Assembly (NCBI RefSeq): GCF_000620665.1
Contig: NZ_KK211162.1
Location: 62,001 to 126,000, forward strand
Source: Sphingomonas sp. URHD0057
GTDB taxonomy: Bacteria; Pseudomonadota; Alphaproteobacteria; Sphingomonadales; Sphingomonadaceae
Direction of reading: 5' to 3'
DNA: 64,000 bases
The stretch's first letter is position 1. Each line of letters opens with the position of its first letter. The notes under the pieces were generated by a model. It was given only the letters and a program-made list of their open reading frames with translations. It had not been told where the DNA came from and did no database searches. This document shows, one piece after another, positions 42,446 through 49,359 of the stretch. The position numbers were made by a program, and so were the translations under genes.

Positions 42446-44338
42446 TCACCGGCTATCTCCCAAGAGCGCAGCGTCGATCGCAGCCCCGATCTCCGCAATG
42501 CGGAATGGGTGTCCGGAAACCTTGGTCAGCGGCTTGGCGTCGACCAGGAACTGGTCGCGCAGCAGCGTCTTGAGCTGGCCCATGTTCATTTCGGGCACGA
42601 GGATATTTCCAAAGCCCTGCAATAGGACAGACATATTTTTGGGCATCGGCCAGATGTGGCGAATGTGGACGTGGGCGACGTCCTGGCCGCGGGCGATCGC
42701 GCGCCGGACCGCCTGGTGAATCGGGCCGAAAGTCGAGCCCCACCCGACCACCGCCAGCGCCGCCCCTTCGCGGCCGAGGCACACGTCCTGGTCAGGGATC
42801 GAATTGGCGACCCCGAGTACCTTGGCGTGGCGCGTGTCGGTCATCTCCTGGTGCGCGGCGGGCGAATAATCGATGTTACCGGTGCCTGGCTGCTTTTCGA
42901 TCCCGCCGATACGGTGCTCGAGGCCGGCCGTCCCGGGCTTAATCCACGGCCGGGCGAGGCCGTCGCCACGGGCGTAAGGCATCACGCCTTGGCCTTCGGC
43001 CGGCGGCGTCTCGAAGAAGGTCACCGGGAACGGCGCATAGCCGCTCATATCCGGAACCCGCCACGGCTCGGCGGCATTGGCGATATAGCCGTCGGTCAGC
43101 AGCATGACCGGGGTCATGTAGTGGGTCGCGATCCGGCACGCCTCGATCGCGCAGTCGAAAGCATCGGCGGGCGAGCGCGCGGCGATCACCGGCACCGGCG
43201 AATCCGCGTTGCGGCCGTAAACTGCTTGGTAGAGGTCCGATTGCTCGGTCTTGGTCGGCAGCCCGGTCGACGGCCCGCCGCGCTGCGAATTGACGACCAC
43301 CAGCGGCAGCTCGGTCATGACGGCGAGCCCGATCGCCTCGGTCTTCAGCGCGATGCCAGGGCCCGACGATGACGTGATGCCGAGCTGGCCGGCATAGCTC
43401 GCGCCGATCGCGGCGCAGATCGCCGCAATCTCGTCCTCCGCCTGGAAGGTGGTGATCCCGAACTCCTTGAGGCGCGCGAGATGGTGGAGCAGCGGGCTCG
43501 CCGGGGTGATCGGGTAGGAGCCGAAGAACATCTCGACGCCGGCAAGCTGGCACCCCGCGACGAGGCCCAGCGCCAGCGCCTCGGCTCCTGTGACGGTGCG
43601 GTAAAGTCCGGGCTCCGCAGGCGCGGCGGCGAGGTGGTGCTGCTTGAACGGCGCGCCCATCTCGGCCGTTTCGCCATAAGCGTGACCGGCGTTGAGCGCG
43701 GCGATATTGGCCTCGGCGAGCTCGGGCGCCTTGGCGAACTTGGCCTTGAGCCAGTCGACGATCGGCTGGCGGTCGCGGTCGAACATCCACAGCGCGAGGC
43801 CGAGCGTCCACATGTTCTTGCAGCGCAAAGCTTCCTTGTTGCCGAGGCCGTAGGGCTTCACGGCGTCGAGGGTCAGCTGCGAGATGTTGAAGTGGACGAC
43901 TTGCCAGCGGGCGAGGCTACCGTCCTCGAGCGGGTTTTGCTCGTAGCCGGCCTTGGCGAGGTTGCGCGCCGTGAACTCGCCCTCGTCGGCGATGATCAGG
44001 CCGCCTTCGCGGATCTCGTTCGCGTTCACCTTCAGCGCCGCCGGGTTCATCGCGATCAGCACGTCGGGCTGGTCGCCGGCGGTGTCGATCGCGGTCGATC
44101 CGAAATTGATCTGGAAGGCGGAGACGCCGAAGGTCGTGCCCTGGGGCGCACGGATCTCGGCCGGGAAGTCGGGAAAGGTCGCTAGATCGTTGCCGGCGAG
44201 CGCGGTCGACAGCGTGAACTGGCCGCCAGTGAGCTGCATGCCGTCGCCGCTGTCGCCGGCGAAGCGCACGACCACGGCTTCAGCGGGCGGATGCGCGGTC
44301 GCTTCCTTGTCGGTGAGTTGGTGAGTGGCGGTCGCCAC
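42446..44338 (-). CDS. korA: 2-oxoglutarate/2-oxoacid:ferredoxin oxidoreductase, alpha subunit (gamma-alpha fusion)
   Basis: A 630-residue protein with the gamma domain first (about 18-200, VVVRFAGDSGDGMQLTGGQF) and the pyrimidine-binding alpha domain after it (GSYPITPASPLLHHLARLKE near 240, FQAEDEIAAICAAIGASYAG near 262, SSSGPGIALKTEAIGLA). The family C-terminal domain (VVGWGSTFGPIHQAV, VHIRHIWPMP) completes it. The GTG at 44338 has AAGGAC 7 bases upstream; the much longer frame to 44881 runs antisense through the next gene and is rejected. It partners KorB, providing low-potential electrons and succinyl-CoA as an alternative to 2-oxoglutarate dehydrogenase. Confidence 0.95.
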   Translation of the reverse strand: MATATHQLTDKEATAHPPAEAVVVRFAGDSGDGMQLTGGQFTLSTALAGNDLATFPDFPAEIRAPQGTTFGVSAFQINFGSTAIDTAGDQPDVLIAMNPAALKVNANEIREGGLIIADEGEFTARNLAKAGYEQNPLEDGSLARWQVVHFNISQLTLDAVKPYGLGNKEALRCKNMWTLGLALWMFDRDRQPIVDWLKAKFAKAPELAEANIAALNAGHAYGETAEMGAPFKQHHLAAAPAEPGLYRTVTGAEALALGLVAGCQLAGVEMFFGSYPITPASPLLHHLARLKEFGITTFQAEDEIAAICAAIGASYAGQLGITSSSGPGIALKTEAIGLAVMTELPLVVVNSQRGGPSTGLPTKTEQSDLYQAVYGRNADSPVPVIAARSPADAFDCAIEACRIATHYMTPVMLLTDGYIANAAEPWRVPDMSGYAPFPVTFFETPPAEGQGVMPYARGDGLARPWIKPGTAGLEHRIGGIEKQPGTGNIDYSPAAHQEMTDTRHAKVLGVANSIPDQDVCLGREGAALAVVGWGSTFGPIHQAVRRAIARGQDVAHVHIRHIWPMPKNMSVLLQGFGNILVPEMNMGQLKTLLRDQFLVDAKPLTKVSGHPFRIAEIGAAIDAALLGDSR

Positions 44339-44476
44339 GATCGAGTCCTTCACAAACGCGCGAGTTTCGTCTTGCCACCTTATTAGGCGCGTGAGGCCGC
44401 GTTCGCCACCCTTGTCAGGGTAGGTTGGGAGCATTGTCCACAACCGCGGCGAGTGCGATGGTGCGGTGGGGGACGA

Positions 44477-45322
44477 ATGCCAACATCCGCAGCATGGACC
44501 TGCCCGACCTGCTCCACGCGCCGGCGAATGCGGTTCTGCCCGCAATGCGGTGAGGAACGCCGTCGCGCCGACGACCTCAGCGTGCGCGACCTGGCCGCGC
44601 AGTTCGCCAAGGCGACGAGCAGCGTGGATGGAAAGTTCGTCCGCAGCTGGGGCAACCTCCTGACCAGGCCGGGCCGGTTGACGGCGGCGCACATGGCGGG
44701 CGAACGGCGGCGATACATCACTCCGCTGGCCTTGTTCTTCATCGGAAACGCGGTGTTCGTGGGGGTGCAATCGCTGACGGGCGCGAACATCCTGTCCTCG
44801 CCGCTCGACTCGCACCTGCATGCGCAGGACTGGAGTCCATTTGTGCAGCGACTGGTCAACGAGCGCCTCGCCCAGCGGCACATGACGCTCGAGGCCTATA
44901 CGCCGGTCTTCGATCGCTCGGCGGTATTCAATGCGAAAGCGCTGATCATCCTGATGGCGCTATGCTTCGCGCCCTTGCCGGCGATGATCTTCCGGGCACG
45001 CCATCGGCCTGCCGGCGCGCATATCGTGTTTGCGCTGCACCTTTATGCGTTCGTGCTGATTCTGCTGAGCGTCTCCGTCCTCCTGGCGCGGCTCGACCTG
45101 GTGCTGGGTGGGGGAGGCCTTAGCTCCGGCATGGTCGACGCGGCCCTGTCCATCTTCAACCTCGCCGCGTGCGGAACCTATCTCTTCCTCGCGATCCCCA
45201 AGGTGTACCCGACTTCAAGCGGGCGCCGGTGGGCAGCGACTGCCTTCCTGACCAGCGCGGTGGCCGTTCTCTTCGTCGGCTACCGGTTCGCGATCTTCCT
45301 GATCACCTTCGCCTCGACCTGA
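44477..45322 (+). CDS. DUF3667-type zinc-ribbon membrane protein
   Basis: About 281 residues. The N-terminus has a zinc ribbon, CPTC followed by CPQC 11 residues later, then a helical segment (LSVRDLAAQFAKATSSVDGK) and LLTRPGRLTAAHMAGERRRYI TPLALFF, the hallmark of DUF3667 proteins. Hydrophobic helices lie near 84-104, 154-175, 185-208, 222-240 and 252-276. The role of the family is unknown. The ATG at 44477 sits just behind GGGGGA (short spacing); a GTG at 44453 is the alternative. It diverges from korA and precedes rppH by 40 bp. Confidence 0.8.
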   Translation: MPTSAAWTCPTCSTRRRMRFCPQCGEERRRADDLSVRDLAAQFAKATSSVDGKFVRSWGNLLTRPGRLTAAHMAGERRRYITPLALFFIGNAVFVGVQSLTGANILSSPLDSHLHAQDWSPFVQRLVNERLAQRHMTLEAYTPVFDRSAVFNAKALIILMALCFAPLPAMIFRARHRPAGAHIVFALHLYAFVLILLSVSVLLARLDLVLGGGGLSSGMVDAALSIFNLAACGTYLFLAIPKVYPTSSGRRWAATAFLTSAVAVLFVGYRFAIFLITFAST

Positions 45323-45362
45323 GGCCTTCCCCATCGAGGGGAGGGGAAGCTATGGAAGTGCC

Positions 45363-45839
45363 ATGGCAACGGGCGAGAACGGTTACCGCCGCGGCGTCGG
45401 CGTCATGCTCTTGAACCGTGAGGGCAAGGTGTTCGTCGGGGCGCGGATCGATAACACCGACGAAGCGTGGCAGATGCCGCAGGGCGGGATCGACAAGGGC
45501 GAGGAGCCATGGGCGACCGCTCAGCGCGAACTCGAGGAGGAGACCGGCATTGCGCCGCACCTGGTCGAGCGGATCGCCGAATGCCCCGAGCGGCTGAAAT
45601 ACGACCTGCCGGAGGGAATCCGGCACGAGTTATGGGGCGGCAAGTGGAAGGGGCAGGACCAGGACTGGTTCCTCGCCCGCTTCCTCGGCACCGATGCCGA
45701 CGTCAACATCCATACCGAGGACCCGGAGTTCCGCGAGTGGAAGTGGATCGAGCCTTCCGAGCTCCCTGACTTGATCGTGCCGTTCAAGCGCGAGCTCTAC
45801 CGCCAGCTGCTCCGGGAATTCGCGGAGCACCTAAATTGA
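45363..45839 (+). CDS. rppH: RNA pyrophosphohydrolase (Nudix)
   Basis: A 158-residue Nudix hydrolase that removes pyrophosphate from the 5' triphosphate end of mRNA, starting RNase E-dependent decay. The start YRRGVGVMLLNREGKVFVG and QMPQGGIDKGE are RppH hallmarks; the full Nudix box runs GGIDKGEEP...RELEEETGI with all metal-binding Glu residues. KYDLPEGI and WKGQDQDWFLARF near 80-105 are also specific to RppH. The stop codon overlaps the TTG start of the next gene by 4 bp. Confidence 0.95.
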   Translation: MATGENGYRRGVGVMLLNREGKVFVGARIDNTDEAWQMPQGGIDKGEEPWATAQRELEEETGIAPHLVERIAECPERLKYDLPEGIRHELWGGKWKGQDQDWFLARFLGTDADVNIHTEDPEFREWKWIEPSELPDLIVPFKRELYRQLLREFAEHLN

Positions 45840-46090
45840 AGGGTGCCACGACAATTGCCGGGGGCGTGGTTCATGACCTTCCGGACGACCTCCGGGACGC
45901 GCTCAGGGCCGATTTACAGGCGCTCGCCACGTGGGAGGACATCACCCCGCTTGCCCGCAACGAATGGATTTGCTGGATCGACTCTGCGAAAAAGATCGAG
46001 ACCCGCCACAAACGCATCGCCTGGGGCTGCGAAAACCTGGGCCAAGGAAAACGTCGGCCCTGTTGTTGGCCCGGATGCCCACATCGCTGA
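45836..46090 (+). CDS. Small YdeI/OmpD-associated-type protein
   Basis: An 84-residue protein that resembles only the C-terminal part of YdeI/OmpD-associated family members: DLPDDLRDALRADLQALATW, then LTPLARNEWICWI-like (here ITPLARNEWICWIDSAKK), ETRHKRI, and a Cys-rich end GKRRPCCWPGCPHR. Stand-alone versions of this length look plausible because the conserved block is complete. The TTG start at 45836 overlaps the rppH stop, so translation is probably coupled; no other start is available. The four cysteines and histidine at the C-terminus could bind a metal. Function is unknown. Confidence 0.75.
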   Translation: MKGATTIAGGVVHDLPDDLRDALRADLQALATWEDITPLARNEWICWIDSAKKIETRHKRIAWGCENLGQGKRRPCCWPGCPHR

Positions 46091-46097
46091 AAGCGAG

Positions 46098-46247
46098 TTA
46101 GCTCCGCGGCTGCTGAGCCGTGAAATAGCCGATGCCGCCGCCGACGATGGCGCCGAGGATCGGTCCGATGAAGGGGAGGGGAATGGCGACGACCGCGCCG
46201 ATGGCGGCGGCAATCGCGGTGCGCCGGGCGAGGGGATTTTCAAGCAT
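46098..46247 (-). CDS. 49-residue glycine-zipper membrane protein
   Basis: A very short gene with an excellent ribosome site, AAGGAG 9 bases before the ATG at 46247. The product begins MLENPLARRTAIAAAIGAVV, continues through AIPLPFIGPILGAIVGGGIG and ends YFTAQQPRS. Two hydrophobic stretches joined by a proline-rich turn, with GxxxG-like glycine spacing, suggest a hairpin in the inner membrane. A 22-bp perfect inverted repeat lies just upstream at 46267-46288, pointing to specific control. I do not recognise a characterised family. It is transcribed toward the opposing YdeI-type gene, ending 7 bp from it. Confidence 0.75.
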   Translation of the reverse strand: MLENPLARRTAIAAAIGAVVAIPLPFIGPILGAIVGGGIGYFTAQQPRS

Positions 46248-46266
46248 CGGGATGGGCTCCTTGGAC

Positions 46267-46288
46267 GTGTATTATATGACTAATACAC
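46267..46288. promoter_or_regulatory. Perfect inverted repeat upstream of the 49-residue protein
   Basis: GTGTATTA (46267-46274) and TAATACAC (46281-46288) are exact 8-bp arms around TATGAC. The AT-rich element is unusual in this GC-rich region, lies 19 bp upstream of the start codon and could overlap a -10 sequence, so it reads as an operator. The regulator is unknown. Confidence 0.6.
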
Positions 46289-46311
46289 AAGATTGTCCAT
46301 CCCGATGAGGC

Positions 46312-46336
46312 GGGTGGCCGGACTGCCCGGCCACCC
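46312..46336 (-). terminator. Hairpin after the alpha/beta hydrolase gene
   Basis: GGGTGGCCGG (46312-46321) pairs exactly with CCGGCCACCC (46327-46336) around a 5-base loop, 8 bases past the hydrolase stop on the minus strand. No T-run follows, but the stem is very stable. Confidence 0.6.
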
Positions 46337-46344
46337 ATTCGAAC

Positions 46345-47070
46345 TCAGGCGTGCTCGACCGTCAGGGTGACGGTTTGTTCGGCCACCTGCTCAGCGGCTC
46401 GGCTGATCAAGGCCGCGGTTTCGGCGGCTTTCGAAACATAGACCGAATGGCTCGCGGGGGTCTCGGCGACCGTAGCCCCGGCGCGCTCTGCCATCGCGCG
46501 CTGCGCCGGCGGTGGAATCATGTGGTCGTCGGAGGCAACGAGGTAGAAGGCGGGCTTCGACTTCCAGGCCGGCTGGGTAATCTTGCCGGCAAGCGCCTCG
46601 ACGCCCCACGGCACCTGCGAGTCGGCCATGAACTGCGCGAGAGCGGGCTCGACGTCGGCCGCGAATGAGGCCGCGAACTTCGCCTTGTCGAGGAACAGAA
46701 AGCCATCCTGCGGTGGAAGGATCGGCGGGACCGGGGCACCTGGAGGCGGATTGGCGATGAGGGTCCCGACCGACTCACCGGCGTCAGGAGCGAAAGCGGC
46801 GATATAGGCCAGCGCGGCGACCTTGGGATCGTTGCCCGCCTCGGTGATGACTACGCCGCCATAGGAATGACCGACCAGCACGACCGGGTTCTTGGCGGAG
46901 GCAATCGCGCGCCTGGTGACGGCGACGTCGTCGGCGAGCGTCAGGGTCGGGTTCTGGACGACGATCACTTCAAAGCCGTCCTGGGTCAGGATGTTATGGA
47001 CTCCCTGCCATCCGGAGCCGTCGACGAAGCCGCCGTGGACGAGAACGATGCTGATGGGTTGGCTGGTCAT
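46345..47070 (-). CDS. Alpha/beta hydrolase
   Basis: A 241-residue hydrolase without a signal peptide. The oxyanion-hole region is VLVHGGFVDGSGW near residue 10, the nucleophile Ser lies in VLVGHSYGGVVI near 67, and the likely acid and His are in LVASDDHMIPP and ASHSVYVS near 188 and 220. This matches the group of esterase- or haloperoxidase-like enzymes often induced by oxidative stress. AGGAGG stands just upstream of the ATG. It is divergent from the OhrR-type regulator, and the shared 123-bp region holds two copies of TTATC-N2-GATAA, so the regulator probably represses both. Confidence 0.88.
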   Translation of the reverse strand: MTSQPISIVLVHGGFVDGSGWQGVHNILTQDGFEVIVVQNPTLTLADDVAVTRRAIASAKNPVVLVGHSYGGVVITEAGNDPKVAALAYIAAFAPDAGESVGTLIANPPPGAPVPPILPPQDGFLFLDKAKFAASFAADVEPALAQFMADSQVPWGVEALAGKITQPAWKSKPAFYLVASDDHMIPPPAQRAMAERAGATVAETPASHSVYVSKAAETAALISRAAEQVAEQTVTLTVEHA

Positions 47071-47095
47071 GGTATCGGTTTCCTCCTTCTTTAAA

Positions 47096-47118
47096 CGCGA
47101 TAATGATTATCGCGATAA
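47096..47118. promoter_or_regulatory. Operator 1 for the OhrR-type regulator
   Basis: CGCGATAATGATTATCGCG (47096-47114) is a perfect 19-bp palindrome, and the overlapping TTATCGCGATAA (47107-47118) is a perfect 12-bp one. The latter recurs as TTATCACGATAA at 47161. It lies 26 bp upstream of the hydrolase start. Confidence 0.75.
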
Positions 47119-47160
47119 CTATCTGCTACGGCCCTCCGGCAACCCTTGTCAAGCGATTAT

Positions 47161-47172
47161 TTATCACGATAA
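47161..47172. promoter_or_regulatory. Operator 2 for the OhrR-type regulator
   Basis: TTATCACGATAA differs from operator 1 by one central base and lies 21 bp upstream of the regulator's ATG. The centre-to-centre distance to operator 1 is 54 bp. A site on each side of a divergent promoter region fits repression of both genes by one MarR-family dimer. Confidence 0.75.
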
Positions 47173-47193
47173 TGAATTTCCGGAGGATCGCTC

Positions 47194-47625
47194 ATGAAAC
47201 TGCCCCTCGACGGCCAGCTGTGCTTCTCACTCTACGCAACGACGATTGCGGTGAACCGGCTGTACAAGCCGATGCTCGACTCGTTTGGCCTGACCTACCC
47301 GCAGTACCTCGTCCTTAGCACCTTGTGGGAGCAGGATGGACTCCCGGTTTCCGCCGTCGCCGATCGGCTGTCGCTCGACTCGAGCATGATCACGCCGCTG
47401 TTGAAACGGCTCGAGGCGGCCGGATTCGTGAGCCGTCAGCGCAATCCCAAGGACGAGCGCCAGGTCATCGTCACGTTGACGGCGAAAGGCCGCTCGCTGG
47501 ACCAGAAGACCGCCTGCCTGACCGATCGCCTGTTGGAACGCTCGGGATTGACGCCGAAGGAGCTGATCAAGCTCAATGAGCAGGTTCAGGCGCTCCGGGA
47601 CGCGCTCACTCGCCCGGCCGCTTGA
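47194..47625 (+). CDS. OhrR-type MarR family regulator
   Basis: A 143-residue winged-helix repressor. Cys10 in GQLCFSLYATT is at the position of the peroxide-sensing Cys of OhrR proteins, and LDSFGLTYPQYLVLSTLWE is typical of that branch. The DNA-binding part runs VSAVADRLSLDSSMITPLLKR and the wing DERQVIVTL. Oxidation of the Cys by organic hydroperoxide would release DNA. CGGAGGA lies upstream of the ATG. The usual partner, the peroxidase Ohr, is absent; the divergent gene is an alpha/beta hydrolase instead. The 3' end overlaps the opposing MaoC gene by 20 bp. Confidence 0.92.
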   Translation: MKLPLDGQLCFSLYATTIAVNRLYKPMLDSFGLTYPQYLVLSTLWEQDGLPVSAVADRLSLDSSMITPLLKRLEAAGFVSRQRNPKDERQVIVTLTAKGRSLDQKTACLTDRLLERSGLTPKELIKLNEQVQALRDALTRPAA

Positions 47626-48055
47626 ACACCGGCATCTTGACCGTGAAGACCTGCACCAACTCGCCGTCCTGGTCCCGCGTCTCGTTGCGCACCGTCACGA
47701 TCGCCATGTTGGGCTTCGAGCGCGAATGAACGATGTCGAGTACCTCGCTCGACAGCTGCAGCGTCATTCCCGGGCGGGTCGGCTTGGGCCAAGCGAGCTG
47801 GAGCTCGGCGCCCACGAGGCCGTCGGCGAGCGGAACGCAGTCGACCAGCATGCGCATCGACATCGCCGCCGTGTGCCAGCCGCTCGCGGCAAGCCCCTTG
47901 AACAGGGAGCGCTTCGCTGCGTCCTCGTCGAGGTGGAACGGCTGCGGGTCGAACTCAGCGGCGAAGGCCTTGATCTCCTCGGCAGTGACCTGGCGCGGGT
48001 TGCTGACGAAGCGCTGACCGACGTGCAGGTTTTCGAGATAGAGCCGCTGGGACAT
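47606..48055 (-). CDS. MaoC-like hot-dog fold dehydratase
   Basis: A 149-residue protein of the MaoC/R-specific enoyl-CoA hydratase family. The start YLENLHVGQRFVSNPRQVT leads to the catalytic Asp-x4-His pair in EFDPQPFHLDEDAA near residue 35, and GLAASGWHTAAMSMRML follows. Such enzymes hydrate trans-2-enoyl-CoA for lipid breakdown or polyester precursor supply. The true substrate cannot be told. It overlaps the 3' end of the regulator gene on the opposite strand, and diverges from a methyltransferase gene across 116 bp. Confidence 0.9.
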   Translation of the reverse strand: MSQRLYLENLHVGQRFVSNPRQVTAEEIKAFAAEFDPQPFHLDEDAAKRSLFKGLAASGWHTAAMSMRMLVDCVPLADGLVGAELQLAWPKPTRPGMTLQLSSEVLDIVHSRSKPNMAIVTVRNETRDQDGELVQVFTVKMPVFKRPGE

Positions 48056-48171
48056 CGGCGGGCCCTTAAAGCAACCGCGACCGCGACGGAATGCGGCCGC
48101 TTGTCGAAACCGCGTTGGAGCTTGCGCGATTTCGCGATAGCCACGCTTTGTCTCATGCCGCGGAGGGTCCG

Positions 48172-48918
48172 ATGCGCCATGTCGCCTTGCTGTTGCTCAC
48201 ACTCGCCGTCGTCCAACCTACCCATGCCGCAGCGCCGTCGAAGCCCGCCGGTGCCATCGCCCTTGCCGTTGCCGACCCGGCGCGGCCAGCCGACCAACGG
48301 TCCACCGATGAGCTGAGAAAGCCGGCAGAAACGCTCGCTTTCTCCGGCGTGCGGCCGGGTATGACAGTCGGCGAATTCTACCCCGGTGGCGGCTATTTCA
48401 CGCGGATGTTGAGCGACGTCGTCGGGCCGAAGGGTCACCTCTATGCGATCGAGAATGCGGGCTGGAAAGGCGCGGTCAAGGCCAACGACGAGATGCTTGC
48501 CCAAGGAAAATGGAGCAATGTGTCGATGGATGTTCAGCCGTTCGGCACGGTCAAGTTCCCCAAGGCGCTCGACCTTGCATGGGTGACGCAGAACTACCAC
48601 GACCTCAAGATCGCCGAATATGGCAAGGTCGATACGCGTGCCTTCGACCGCCAGGTCTATGCGGCGCTAAAGCCGGGCGGCACCTTCTTCATCCTCGACC
48701 ATCAAGGGCGACCAAATCTGAGCGACGCGGAAATCGCGAAGATGCACCGGATCAACCGTGACGTCGTCATTAAGGAAGTCACCTCGGCGGGGTTCAAGCT
48801 CGTCGCCGAGGGCAAGTTCCTGCACCGTCCGGGGGACGACCACAGCCTGCCGATCTTCGACAAGGCAATCCAAGGTCATACCGACCAATATGCGCTGAAG
48901 TTCATCAAGCCGCGCTAG
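48172..48918 (+). CDS. Exported SAM-dependent methyltransferase-like protein
   Basis: A 248-residue protein with a signal peptide (RHVALLLLTLAVVQPTHA) ahead of a methyltransferase-fold domain. The first motif is unusual: VGEFYPGGGYFTRMLSDVVG near 64-83 replaces the classic E/DxGxGxG; DLAWVTQNYHDL and LKPGGTFFILDHQG near 130 and 170 correspond to motifs IV and V-VI. This form is that of the COG4798-type predicted methyltransferases, whose periplasmic location makes a SAM-dependent reaction puzzling. The ATG at 48172 has GGAGGG upstream; a longer start at 48091 adds a poor leader. It may be a binding protein rather than an enzyme. Confidence 0.85.
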   Translation: MRHVALLLLTLAVVQPTHAAAPSKPAGAIALAVADPARPADQRSTDELRKPAETLAFSGVRPGMTVGEFYPGGGYFTRMLSDVVGPKGHLYAIENAGWKGAVKANDEMLAQGKWSNVSMDVQPFGTVKFPKALDLAWVTQNYHDLKIAEYGKVDTRAFDRQVYAALKPGGTFFILDHQGRPNLSDAEIAKMHRINRDVVIKEVTSAGFKLVAEGKFLHRPGDDHSLPIFDKAIQGHTDQYALKFIKPR

Positions 48919-48934
48919 GCGGGAGCGCGGCGCG

Positions 48935-49264
48935 CTACTTGCCGCGCTTGGACCCGGACTCCTTTTCGCCGGCAAGCGCTTCGAGGCTGCGGCGGCCGAT
49001 ATCCAAGGCGAGGTCCCACATCGCGTTGCCCTTCGATGCGCCCTCCTTGGACAGCTTGCCGAGCTGATCCGCGCCCTGTGCCGCGAGCTGCCGCGCCTTC
49101 TTCGAATCCTTGAGCGCCGCCGCGGTTGCGACAAGCGCGGCGGCAACGACGTCTGCCACCAGCGGGTTTTGGGTGATCGCCTTCAGCCGCCGTGCGGTCT
49201 TCGCAGCCTTCTTCTGGCCCGCGCTCTTCTTGTCGTCCTTTTTCTTTTTCTTGTCCTTGACCAT
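48935..49264 (-). CDS. Lysine-rich small protein, function unknown
   Basis: A 109-residue basic protein. The first 25 residues are almost all Lys, Asp, Ala and Gln (KDKKKKKDDKKSAGQKKA), resembling histone-H1-like tails; the middle has an alanine-rich helix (VADVVAAALVATAAALK) and the rest is helical and charged, ending in GSKRGK. It could bind nucleic acid or be nucleoid-associated. GGGGCAGGAC lies before the ATG. It diverges from ppk1, with a Pho-box-like site between them, so phosphate status might affect it too. Confidence 0.72.
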   Translation of the reverse strand: MVKDKKKKKDDKKSAGQKKAAKTARRLKAITQNPLVADVVAAALVATAAALKDSKKARQLAAQGADQLGKLSKEGASKGNAMWDLALDIGRRSLEALAGEKESGSKRGK

Positions 49265-49312
49265 GTCCTGCCCCTTTTGCCGACTCTCGATCGGCTCGCC
49301 TCATACCAATTT

Positions 49313-49330
49313 CCGTCACAAGACTGTAAC
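49313..49330 (+). promoter_or_regulatory. Pho-box-like site upstream of ppk1
   Basis: CCGTCAC-AAGA-CTGTAAC: two 7-base repeats 11 bp apart, each matching 5 of 7 bases of the PhoB half-site CTGTCAT, with an A-rich spacer as in the consensus. It lies 29 bp before the GTG start of ppk1. PhoB control of polyphosphate genes is known in other bacteria; here it is inferred. Confidence 0.55.
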
Positions 49331-49359
49331 AGGGCTCTGTTTCAGTTCAGCGACATGCC

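Noticed and set aside
44339-44881. N-terminal extension of korA by 181 codons.
   Set aside because: It runs antisense through the DUF3667 gene, has no family similarity, and the GTG at 44338 has a good ribosome site.
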